Part shown: in pieces, positions 24,608 through 31,670 of the stretch
Layout: every line of letters starts with the position of its first letter
Numbering within the stretch: the stretch's first letter is position 1
Source of the DNA: a virus
Virus record (IMG/VR): IMGVR_UViG_3300023178_000046
Coordinates: 1 to 64,000 of that record
Direction: 5' to 3' (one strand)
DNA: 64,000 nt
Program-made: the position numbers and the translations under genes
Notes under the pieces: generated by a model
The model's database searches: none
What the model was told of the DNA's origin: nothing
Seen by the model: only the letters and a program-made list of their open reading frames with translations

Positions 24608-26199
24608 GCTCTAATATTTGTAATTACACAATTTGTAGACAACAGTTCACAAGAAACACTAACTGCATTTTCCAATACTGACAATGTAACTGCTGTTGGA
24701 TCTAACACTCCTGCTTCAAACAAGTCTTCAACTTTATCTGTGTTGGCATTATATCCAATCTTACCGTCATCATCTTCAAACAGTTTTCTTCCAATATCAA
24801 CTATTTCATCCTCTGTTTTGCCAGCATTCATCAATATTGCCACAAAAAGACTATCCATGCTATCTTTCAAAGCATTCCATCCAAGAATGTAATCTTTAGT
24901 GTTTTCCATTTGATCTTTCAGAGACATAACAAAAAGTCCTGCATGAGATAAAGCAGATCCTCCTCCAGGCAAAACACCCATCTTCATTGCAGCACGAGTG
25001 GCGCTGATAGCATCGTCTACCCTATCTTTCTTCTCTTTCATTTCTATCTCAGTAGACGCTCCAACGTGTATAGATGCAACCCCTCCAGTTAGCTTAGACA
25101 ACCTATCTCTTAGGTGCCAGGCAGAGTCTTCATTCTTTTCGTCCTCTAGTTCAGACTCGATAAAGTGCTTTATTGCTTGTATCTCGTTTGCTGTATTTTC
25201 ATCTGGATTGATATACAAAACAGTTTCCCCTTCACTTACAATAAGCTTATCTGCATTACCAAGCCAATCTGGTGTTAATGTGCTAAAATCTTGCCCATGA
25301 CTTTCAGAGAAGAACTCTGCCCCTGTCATTCTAGCTAGATCTTGTAAAAGCTCATCTCTCTTGTACCCTATTCCTGGAGGTCTAACAACACAGGCTTTGA
25401 ATCTTCCCTTTGAGTTGTTTAAAATCATAGTTGCAATAAACTCCTCTGTGCATTCCGATACTATCAATATCGTTTTGTTATTTTTAGCACAAAACTCTAG
25501 AACAGGAAGAATCTGCTGTGCACTTTGTATTTCCGATCCAGAGATCAAAACAAACACATTGCTGGCTACAAACTCTCTTTTTGTAATATCTGTTACAAGA
25601 TGATGAGAAGCCCACCCCCTGTCTATCTTGGTTCCTTCTTTAACACTGATGTATGAATCTTCGTTATAAGACTCTTCAACAGTTACAACCCCATCTTTTC
25701 CTACCTTCTCAAAAGCATCGGCAATAAGCTGCCCTATGTTTCTGTCGTTGTTAGCTGATATGCTTGCTACATTAACTAGGTCATCGGTGGATAGCTCTAC
25801 GCTCAAACTCTTCAAAAAAGTCTTAGCCATATCCATGCAATCATTCATTCCCATTTTGAAATGGTTGACGTTGCGGATTTCACTTTTCTTAGTGTTTTGG
25901 ATAATGTGATTAGCAAGTACAACTGAAGATGTTGTGCCATCACCAGCGCGAAGCGCTGTTTTTTTAGAGGCCTGTCTAACAACAGTCATAGCTAAATGCT
26001 CTATTGGATCGCTGAGGTTTACACTCTCTGCAACCGTTATTCCGTCTTTAGTGACGTGTGGATTCCCAAACTGGTCTTCTAGGATTACAGTCTTTCCGTT
26101 AGGTCCGAGTGTACTTCCTACTGCCGAAGCTAGTTTGTCAACGCCAGATAATATCTTATCCCACGCTTCAGAATCAAAAGAAAGTTTTTTTTCTATCAT
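24604..26199 (-). CDS. groL: Chaperonin GroEL
   Basis: This 531-residue protein is complete except for the C-terminal tail. It has STLGPNGKTVILED, VTKDGITVAESV and the ATP site AGDGTTSSVVLAN (equivalent of E. coli 86-92), and TGGVASIHVGASTEIEMKEKKDRVDDAISATRAA with the catalytic Asp region. It ends TNCVITNIRA without the flexible Gly-Gly-Met repeats that line the chamber floor in host GroEL. Phage-encoded GroEL is known but rare. It probably folds a phage protein, such as capsid or large fibres. Confidence 0.95.
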   Translation of the reverse strand: MIEKKLSFDSEAWDKILSGVDKLASAVGSTLGPNGKTVILEDQFGNPHVTKDGITVAESVNLSDPIEHLAMTVVRQASKKTALRAGDGTTSSVVLANHIIQNTKKSEIRNVNHFKMGMNDCMDMAKTFLKSLSVELSTDDLVNVASISANNDRNIGQLIADAFEKVGKDGVVTVEESYNEDSYISVKEGTKIDRGWASHHLVTDITKREFVASNVFVLISGSEIQSAQQILPVLEFCAKNNKTILIVSECTEEFIATMILNNSKGRFKACVVRPPGIGYKRDELLQDLARMTGAEFFSESHGQDFSTLTPDWLGNADKLIVSEGETVLYINPDENTANEIQAIKHFIESELEDEKNEDSAWHLRDRLSKLTGGVASIHVGASTEIEMKEKKDRVDDAISATRAAMKMGVLPGGGSALSHAGLFVMSLKDQMENTKDYILGWNALKDSMDSLFVAILMNAGKTEDEIVDIGRKLFEDDDGKIGYNANTDKVEDLFEAGVLDPTAVTLSVLENAVSVSCELLSTNCVITNIRA

Positions 26200-26209
26200 A
26201 ATTAAAACT

Positions 26210-26310
26210 ATTTTATTTTTATTTTATTATTATTATATATATATATAATATATATACTATGTATTTGCTGTATATATACTCTGTAGTATTATATTTATTA
26301 TATACAACAG
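26210..26310. repeat. TA/TTA-rich low-complexity tract upstream of groEL
   Basis: The tract (TTATTATTATTATATATATATATAATATATATAC and following) is almost pure A/T. It ends about 10 nt before the groEL start and is likely easily melted or unstructured in the mRNA. It may act as a leader or promoter region for groEL. No TAnnTTTG box is clear in it. Confidence 0.5.
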
Positions 26311-26419
26311 GACTAGAGTTTGTGTCATACTTTGTGCGATTATTAAGCATCGACTTCTGTAAAGCCTTATGAATAAAGGGATACAAGGGTTTTTGCTTGT
26401 GTTGCTGTTTGTGCGACAT
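26219..26419 (-). CDS. Doubtful ORF ending in a TA-rich tract
   Basis: It begins MSHKQQHKQKPLYPF right after the stop of the upstream gene, which suggests coupled translation. The second half (about 45-66) is Tyr/Ile-rich and is encoded by TA/ATA repeats. It may be a real short gene before groEL or only its leader region. Confidence 0.3.
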   Translation of the reverse strand: MSHKQQHKQKPLYPFIHKALQKSMLNNRTKYDTNSSPVVYNKYNTTEYIYSKYIVYILYIYIIIIK

Positions 26420-26665
26420 CTACTCTTTCACATGTTTCCACTCAGACACAAGAGATTCTATTTTATCCAGAATCCCTTTCTGCTTCTCGGATAGCTCGAT
26501 ATTCTCATCATTATGGTCTATGAGAATCTCATAAATCAGTGATCGAACCTTTCTTAAAGTTTTAACTGCGATTTTTCTCTCAAAGAATAAGAGATTAGCA
26601 ACTGTTCTGACGCTGCCGTTGTTTTCTTTTAGCATATCTCGTATGCCGTCATTGATATTAGTCAT
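26420..26665 (-). CDS. Hypothetical helical protein, 81 aa
   Basis: ATG 26665 (MTNINDGIRDML) is chosen because a TATATTTG box lies 22 nt upstream within the longer open frame. The protein is helical and charged: VRTVANLLFFERKIAVKTLRKVR in the middle could form a helix-turn-helix or coiled coil. No family was recognised. Confidence 0.6.
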   Translation of the reverse strand: MTNINDGIRDMLKENNGSVRTVANLLFFERKIAVKTLRKVRSLIYEILIDHNDENIELSEKQKGILDKIESLVSEWKHVKE

Positions 26666-26686
26666 TTTGATTAGATTTAATTTATA

Positions 26687-26706
26687 CAAATATACAAAAT
26701 GTGGCG
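26687..26706 (-). promoter_or_regulatory. Putative promoter: GCCACA-N5-TATATTTG
   Basis: The -7 box TATATTTG (26687-26694) is exact, and a CGCCACA element precedes it by 5 nt. The same GCCACA plus TATATTT arrangement occurs at 27229-27251 (minus) and 27309-27328 (plus). Confidence 0.5.
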
Positions 26707-26720
26707 AATTTATTAAAACC

Positions 26721-27224
26721 CTACACCACAATTATTTCTCTATAACTAGGAATTTGTTCTGATAAATGTTTTCTACTGGTTTTTGTAGTTATGTCTTTCC
26801 GTCCACGACGTCTGTATAACACATGATACGGAACATCTAGCCCTGTTTTATCAGTGAAGACTTTCTTTACATTTTTCTTGACGAATTCTCTCAAATCAGA
26901 CGTCTCCATTACTGCAATAACCCCTATGTTTCTGTAAATTATAGCAAAGTGAGTGGACTTACCATATATAGATCCAGGAAAATTATAATTTCCTTTTATC
27001 TCTAGCCATACATGAGATTGATCTTTGACCTTCACATCAAAAGAAAACGTTTTGCCTCTGTAATAAGCAAAGTAATCTATTTTATCTATTTTGTTCTCAT
27101 GCACTGACGATGCCTTAACTACCATACCCTTGCTCTGTAAGAACCTTACAAAGGCAGACTCTCCTGCATCACCCTCTTTTTTATCTCTTTTTAGAGTCTC
27201 GTAAAACTTATCTGAGTTATTCAT
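26721..27224 (-). CDS. PD-(D/E)XK-type nuclease-like protein
   Basis: ATG 27224 (MNNSDKFYETLKRDK) gives 167 aa. It has EGDAGESAFVRFLQSKG (helix with Glu), then DKIDYFAYYRGKTFSFDVKVK, a good match to the D-x(n)-(D/E)xK core with DVK. The residues around IYGKSTHFAIIYRN follow as expected for the later strands. This layout suits small phage endonucleases or Holliday-junction-type nucleases. The target is not known. It is the first gene leftwards from the divergent region. Confidence 0.6.
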   Translation of the reverse strand: MNNSDKFYETLKRDKKEGDAGESAFVRFLQSKGMVVKASSVHENKIDKIDYFAYYRGKTFSFDVKVKDQSHVWLEIKGNYNFPGSIYGKSTHFAIIYRNIGVIAVMETSDLREFVKKNVKKVFTDKTGLDVPYHVLYRRRGRKDITTKTSRKHLSEQIPSYREIIVV

Positions 27225-27228
27225 ACCA

Positions 27229-27251
27229 TAAATATACAAAAAATATGTGGC
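27229..27251 (-). promoter_or_regulatory. Promoter-like GCCACA-N9-TATATTTA
   Basis: The elements match the other GCCACA sites, but the box lies only 5 nt before the ATG, so the transcript would be nearly leaderless. It may instead be a protein-binding site. Confidence 0.35.
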
Positions 27252-27308
27252 AGAAAAAAAAATATCCTTACACACCTATTATTTTATTATATAGCACTTT
27301 TATTTTTC

Positions 27309-27328
27309 GCCACAATGTTTTATATTTA
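27309..27328 (+). promoter_or_regulatory. Promoter-like GCCACA-N6-TATATTTA on plus strand
   Basis: It has CGCCACA at 27308-27314 and TATATTTATA at 27321-27330. It points rightwards into a terminator about 50 nt downstream. Confidence 0.4.
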
Positions 27329-27335
27329 TAAACGA

Positions 27336-27410
27336 TATTAAATCATTTAGATTTTATTATTGTTTTCTTGGACAGCCAGGTATGAAGATATAGTAATACC
27401 TGGTTTTTTT
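27336..27410 (+). ncRNA. Candidate very short RNA between promoter-like site and terminator
   Basis: No coding frame lies between the box at 27321 and the terminator ending at 27410, so a transcript would be about 75 nt and mostly the terminator hairpin. The start (about 27336) is inferred from the box. Confidence 0.35.
27376..27410 (+). terminator. Strong rho-independent terminator
   Basis: A perfect 8-bp stem (CCAGGTAT with ATACCTGG), a 12-nt loop and seven T directly after it. It faces right, with no gene upstream on that strand for this transcript, so it either ends a short RNA or blocks transcription that enters from the left. Confidence 0.8.
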
Positions 27411-28017
27411 ATGCAATATTTTCAAGGGGTTTAGATGCGTTGAGGTATTGGGTTCTCTCTTGTTTCAGGACATTACCGTTTGTCAGAAAAGTGAGTTCAG
27501 AAACAGTACCCCCTTGCTTTAGTCAGTTTTATTCCTCAAATTTTTTGGCTTTTTTATATTCAGCCGTTAAAATACAGTCCACATTTGCTCGCTTCGAGAT
27601 ATTTTTTTGCTATTGTATGCCTGTTGAGGTGGGGCTATCACAGCCGACCCATTCACTATCATTAAACAGTTTGTCTGTCCGCTCAAATATCTACTTGCTC
27701 ATCTACAGTACATTGCGACAAAAATGTAATGTCACAGACAGCAGATTGGAATATCGATTCAACTTTGCAACCCACAATAATGGAACGGCTACACTGCAAG
27801 CACATAGTCTTTGTAATGCTGTCTTCTGATTACACAACCTTCAGTTGTAATGTTAAAGTTAGATTAAATTAATTTCAGTTAATAAAAACGGTTCCAGATA
27901 AAAAAAATACAACAGCCTTACCGATGGCGTATCTACCTTTAACATTTTTGAAAATACTGGACATTTTGCATGATATATATTTTAATAATGCAAATATCAG
28001 CCATGACATTTAGCATC
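27411..28017. other. Long non-coding divergent region
   Basis: The only sizeable frame (27440-27829, plus) looks unlike a protein: it is Cys/Ser/Phe-rich with no promoter or coupled neighbours. Base composition between about 27420 and 27840 is visibly less AT-rich than the flanks. TGTAATG occurs three times (near 27726, 27812 and 27849), and ACAAC-N5-GTTGT forms a small hairpin near 27836. Possible content: origin or control region, or degraded host-derived sequence. Nothing more specific is supported. Confidence 0.5.
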
Positions 28018-28100
28018 CAACTTCTCGCCTTCGGCTCGGCTGTCGCTGTTATAATATTTCTTTTTTGCTGTCGCAAAAAATAATATGTATAACAAAGTTG
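28018..28100. repeat. Large imperfect inverted repeat
   Basis: Nested arms: CAACTT with AAGTTG (ends), TGTTATA (28047-28053) with TATAACA (28088-28094), ATATT with AATAT, and an 8-bp core TTTTTTGC with GCAAAAAA around a TGTC loop. A separate GCC/GGC-rich insert (CGCCTTCGGCTCGGC) lies in the left arm. The right end overlaps the -33 TTG of the early promoter. It could be a bidirectional terminator or a cruciform. Confidence 0.6.
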
Positions 28101-28127
28101 TCTTGCAAAATCTAACGGCTAATTTAT
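28098..28127 (+). promoter_or_regulatory. Putative early promoter TTG-N19-TAATTTAT
   Basis: The TTG at 28098-28100 and TAATTTAT at 28120-28127 are separated by exactly 19 nt, as in the Bacteroidota TTG-N19-TAnnTTTG promoter (two mismatches in the -7 box). It lies 24 nt before the first rightward gene. Confidence 0.5.
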
Positions 28128-28150
28128 TCGCAAATTAAAATTTATATATC

Positions 28151-28516
28151 ATGGAAAATGTAGTATTTTACGCAAAAATGTTGAAAGGCAGAGACGCCAT
28201 AGTTGGTAAGGCTGTCGTATTCGAGCAGATCAGTAACGATAAAAAGTTAACTGAAATTAATCTAATCAAAGCTTACTTTCCACTATCACAACTTCAGGTG
28301 GATGTAATCAAAAAAGATTACAATAAAGACTATGCACTTGTAGAGTGTAGAGTTCCAGTATGGTTGTGGGATGCAAAAGTTGAAGCCGAGAGAGGTTTCC
28401 AATCTAAACTGTCTGCGTCATTTACACAGTTGACGATGTTGACTGCAGATGACAATCCGACACTTGAGGCGGAAGCAGAAAAAGTTAGAGATGTAGTGAA
28501 TGAGGGGCTGGAATAG
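28151..28516 (+). CDS. Early hypothetical protein, 121 aa
   Basis: It is a soluble alpha/beta protein with no recognised domain. It is the first gene rightwards, follows a host-type promoter, and ends inside a strong terminator that overlaps its stop codon. It is therefore probably made early and in large amounts as a single-gene transcript. Such genes often encode host-takeover or DNA-binding proteins. That is only inference. Confidence 0.7.
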   Translation: MENVVFYAKMLKGRDAIVGKAVVFEQISNDKKLTEINLIKAYFPLSQLQVDVIKKDYNKDYALVECRVPVWLWDAKVEAERGFQSKLSASFTQLTMLTADDNPTLEAEAEKVRDVVNEGLE

Positions 28517-28527
28517 CCCCTTTTTTT
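28504..28527 (+). terminator. Rho-independent terminator overlapping stop codon
   Basis: A perfect GC-rich 6-bp stem GGGGCT with AGCCCC, loop GGAAT, then seven T. The stop codon TAG (28514-28516) is at the loop edge of the right arm. Confidence 0.9.
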
Positions 28528-28669
28528 AGTTATTAATGATGTGTCAGTATATAATCTTTTGTTTAGCATATTATCACTATCACTTTTACAAGGATAGTAT
28601 CAGTACAAAAAGCACAGCTTTACTGACACATTTTCCAACGGAGAGTTTCAGTGCTTCTCTCCTTTTTTT
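28528..28669 (+). ncRNA. Candidate structured small RNA between two terminators
   Basis: About 140 nt without a reading frame, bounded by one terminator on the left and ending in another. TGTGTCAGTA (28540-28549) pairs perfectly with TACTGACACA (28621-28630), closing a 71-nt domain. That domain has an internal hairpin: ACTATC (28576-28581) with GATAGT (28593-28598). The 3' end is the GGAGAG/CTCTCC terminator. The layout is that of an independent small RNA. No clear promoter was found, so processing from read-through is possible. Confidence 0.55.
28640..28669 (+). terminator. Rho-independent terminator
   Basis: A 6-bp stem GGAGAG with CTCTCC, an 11-nt loop and seven T. It forms the 3' end of the structured RNA candidate. 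Confidence 0.8.
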
Positions 28670-28676
28670 ACAGTAT

Positions 28677-28693
28677 ACAAGGATAATCCTTGT
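28677..28693. promoter_or_regulatory. 17-bp palindrome, possible operator
   Basis: ACAAGGAT-A-ATCCTTGT is a perfect palindrome with one central base, 29 nt before the next gene. The half-site ACAAGGAT also occurs at 28588-28595. It is consistent with a dimeric repressor site controlling the early operon. A small attenuator hairpin is the alternative. Confidence 0.5.
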
Positions 28694-28721
28694 TGTTTAG
28701 TTTAATTTAATTCTATTTATT

Positions 28722-29099
28722 ATGTTACGTAAATTTACGAACGACCAATTGTATCCATTGTTTAACTATTACACAAACAATGGTAAGAGTATCAGTAAGA
28801 CAGCTAAGAAATTCAAAATTTCTTACAATGATGCTTATTATCGTATCAGAGAATACGAAAGACGTTTAAACAAAGGTGAAGACCGTGTTGCTCAAGACAC
28901 AAATGGCAACAAGATTCGTGTTGCAGGTCTTGCTCCTTTCATGATTCGTTTCAACTCTGTTGATGACGCATGGGAAAAAATGCGCAAAGAGTTTACACAC
29001 GATCAACTCACTATCATAACCAAGTTTTACAATACTGTTATTTATCAAGCAGATTGTATTGGGACAGATAAAGTTAATGTAATCACAGAAAACGTCTAG
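28722..29099 (+). CDS. Hypothetical protein with possible HTH, 125 aa
   Basis: Residues about 8-48 (LYPLFNYYTNNGKSISKTAKKFKISYNDAYYRIREYERRL) look like a resolvase-type helix-turn-helix: helix, SKTAKKF turn, and a recognition helix. The remainder is basic and helical. It is followed 2 nt later by the peptidase gene. A DNA-binding regulator of early genes is possible; the palindrome upstream could be its target. Confidence 0.6.
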   Translation: MLRKFTNDQLYPLFNYYTNNGKSISKTAKKFKISYNDAYYRIREYERRLNKGEDRVAQDTNGNKIRVAGLAPFMIRFNSVDDAWEKMRKEFTHDQLTIITKFYNTVIYQADCIGTDKVNVITENV

Positions 29100-29101
29100 T
29101 T

Positions 29102-30085
29102 ATGAATAGTAGAAAGTTTGTAGATAATCTAAAAAAACTTGTTACTATTCAGTCCGAGTCATACAACACTAGAGACATGGCTCGTTATATCGTTGGTGTT
29201 GTACAGTCCATTGGTGGCTGTACAATTACCAATGATAAATATGGTAACATATACGTGACCAAGGGTAATGCTGATAAGTATGATTCTATGGTATGTCATA
29301 TTGATACAGTGCATAGTATTGTTAAAGCTAAGATTCATGCAATCAACATTGATGGTAACATAGTTGCTTTTAACGGCAAAACTATGAAACAACATGGTAC
29401 AGGTGGTGACGACAAGGTTGGTATACACATTACATTAGAACTCCTAAAAAGACGTAGTAATTTCAAAGCTGTATTCTTTTTAGATGAAGAAGTAGGTTGT
29501 GTTGGTTCAGCCAAAGCTGACTTCAAATTCTTTAACGACTGTAGATTTGTACTGGAATGTGATAGACGTGGCTCAAACGATTTCGTAGATAGTATATCTG
29601 GTACTCAATTGTATAGCAAAGAATTTTCAAAAGATATACAAAAAGTATTGCAGAAATACAATAGAAAAGAAGTTTCTGGTGGTATGACTGATGTAGTAGA
29701 GATTGCTTATTCAACAAACAAGTGTGTAGCTAATATGTCTTGTGGATATTACAATCCACACACTGATACAGAATATATCAATATTGAAGATGTAATTGAC
29801 ACTTTCAACTTTTGCAATGATTTATACGATATAAACAAGAAAATGTATTCATATGATGTTGCACGAGTAAATCAATGGGCAAATTATAGATGGGATTACG
29901 ATCCATACTATGGAACAAATGATGCATTCGATCATTATGATTTATTAGATGATAACGATGCTGATAAGAAAATCAAAGAGATTTGTGGACCTGGTTGTAT
30001 GTTACATGATAATTATTGTACAACATGCATGATGTATACAGAAGAACTAACAGAATTTTTTGAAGATGAGACTACCATTGACTGA
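29102..30085 (+). CDS. M20-type zinc metallopeptidase (peptidase T/carboxypeptidase-like)
   Basis: This 327-aa protein holds the whole M20 ligand set: H66-x-D68 in CHIDTV, D103/D104 in GGDDKVG, E129-E130 in FLDEEVG, D154 in ECDRRG, and H220 in NPHTDTEY. The lid domain of bacterial enzymes seems reduced. It is followed by a C-terminal ~70-residue tail with many Tyr/Asp and a small Cys cluster (GPGCMLHDNYCTTCM) that could bind zinc. M20 enzymes release amino acids from peptides. In a phage it may recycle host peptides or trim a specific target. It overlaps the next gene by 20 nt. Confidence 0.8.
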   Translation: MNSRKFVDNLKKLVTIQSESYNTRDMARYIVGVVQSIGGCTITNDKYGNIYVTKGNADKYDSMVCHIDTVHSIVKAKIHAINIDGNIVAFNGKTMKQHGTGGDDKVGIHITLELLKRRSNFKAVFFLDEEVGCVGSAKADFKFFNDCRFVLECDRRGSNDFVDSISGTQLYSKEFSKDIQKVLQKYNRKEVSGGMTDVVEIAYSTNKCVANMSCGYYNPHTDTEYINIEDVIDTFNFCNDLYDINKKMYSYDVARVNQWANYRWDYDPYYGTNDAFDHYDLLDDNDADKKIKEICGPGCMLHDNYCTTCMMYTEELTEFFEDETTID

Positions 30086-31670
30086 ATTTAAAAATTTATA
30101 TAATATACCAGATAAAGTTATAGATGCATGTTTTAATGCTGGTAATATACATCCTGATGTCTATACATTATATGACATATTTGTAGAGTTAGGAATGAGT
30201 ACTGAACGTTGGTTCGATAGTAATAAAAACTTCAGAAAATATAATTATTCTGATAAACCATTGTATCAATATGATATAGATTACTTTATATGTAAATATT
30301 TTTATGAGTATGAAAAATGGTGTGATTTATATCACAACACTAGATTTCATAAAGAAATCACTATCATTTCTAGATTAAAAACAACAAGCAAAAATATGTG
30401 TTATGCACAGTTACGAAATGTAACTGATGAGAAAGATTTTAGTTTGCTTGTTAAAATCAAAGGTGAAGATCGAAATGTAACTTGGGGTAAATTTTTACGA
30501 TCATTACCATGGCTTTATAAGAAAACAGATGCTGATTATGAAGAAATGGTAAACATTGCAAAAAGTCAGTTAATCAAATCATTTAGAATTAGAGAAGTAC
30601 ATCATTCTGCTATAATTGACTGGTATTATAAAGGTCGATATGCTGACTATAATACTGGTAGTTTAGCTCAGAGTTGCATGAGATATTCATCTTGCGAAGA
30701 TTATCTTCATATATACAATCAAGATGGTATACGTATGATAATTGTAATTGATAACGATGATAAACTTGTTGGTCGTGCTATTGTATGGGACAAAAAAATA
30801 TGGAACAAAAACTATTTTGATGATACGAATGCTTTTATAGATCGAATATATGGCACAGATAGTACAATACAAATGGTCAAAGATTATTGCAAAACAAAAG
30901 GCTATGCATGGAAAGAACGTCAAAGTTATGATTGTCCAAAAACATTTCAATATCTAAAGGATGGTGAAATACGTACTATTGATCGTAATGTACGTGTGAA
31001 TATAGAAACAAAATTTGATTACTATCCATTTATGGATACTATGTTTATGATGAATGATGGATATTTAGCTAACCAAGGTGGTGGTGACAAACTACGTGAG
31101 ACAGATGGTCATACCAGAAGTAACGGTTCTTGTTATAGTTGTGACAATGAACTTGATTATGATGATTGTCACAATATAGATGGTGACTCTTATTGTGGTG
31201 AATGTGCTAGATATTCAGAATACAGTGATCAATCATTCGTATATGATGATGTTGTATGGTCAGACAGAGATAATGATTATTACCATCATGAAGATGCGGT
31301 ATATTGTGAATATGAAGGAGATAATATATTACATGAAGAAGCTATAGAAGATTTTAGTGGTAATTGGATACATACAGACAATGCTACAAATGCTGATGTC
31401 AGCGAAAGTCTAATCTTTCATGATGAAGAATTTAAATGTTTTGAAATATTTGTAGCTGTTAACACACCAAATGAAGTAGGTATTTATATCCCATACACAA
31501 ACGGTACAACACAAACTGCATTTGTTGATTCTTTACACAGATATGTAAAAAATATTGGAAATGTTGTAGAAATAAAATTAGGTGATGATATTATAGAATA
31601 TGATACAGATCAAAATTCAGTATTACACATAATGTTAGATAGTTATATAGAAAATCATGTATTAGTATGA
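30066..31670 (+). CDS. Large early protein with zinc-ribbon-like segment
   Basis: ATG 30066 gives 534 aa; a TTG lies two codons upstream. Most is Tyr/Asp-rich without a known domain. Near residues 350-375, SCYSCDNELDYDDCHNIDGDSYCGECA shows CxxC-x(n)-CxxC spacing like LIM or zinc ribbons. After that come two very acidic Tyr/Asp/His-rich segments. I have seen similar arrangements in proteins of unknown function in large phages. It overlaps both neighbours and is in the early operon. Confidence 0.6.
   Translation: MRLPLTEFKNLYNIPDKVIDACFNAGNIHPDVYTLYDIFVELGMSTERWFDSNKNFRKYNYSDKPLYQYDIDYFICKYFYEYEKWCDLYHNTRFHKEITIISRLKTTSKNMCYAQLRNVTDEKDFSLLVKIKGEDRNVTWGKFLRSLPWLYKKTDADYEEMVNIAKSQLIKSFRIREVHHSAIIDWYYKGRYADYNTGSLAQSCMRYSSCEDYLHIYNQDGIRMIIVIDNDDKLVGRAIVWDKKIWNKNYFDDTNAFIDRIYGTDSTIQMVKDYCKTKGYAWKERQSYDCPKTFQYLKDGEIRTIDRNVRVNIETKFDYYPFMDTMFMMNDGYLANQGGGDKLRETDGHTRSNGSCYSCDNELDYDDCHNIDGDSYCGECARYSEYSDQSFVYDDVVWSDRDNDYYHHEDAVYCEYEGDNILHEEAIEDFSGNWIHTDNATNADVSESLIFHDEEFKCFEIFVAVNTPNEVGIYIPYTNGTTQTAFVDSLHRYVKNIGNVVEIKLGDDIIEYDTDQNSVLHIMLDSYIENHVLV

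Noticed and set aside
27440-27829. 129-codon open frame on the plus strand in the divergent region
   Set aside because: Cys/Ser/Phe-rich product without domain, promoter or coupled neighbour. More likely non-coding sequence.
28540-28630. Riboswitch or tRNA-like element
   Set aside because: The stem organisation does not give a cloverleaf or any riboswitch core I recognise. It is kept only as an uncharacterised structured RNA.
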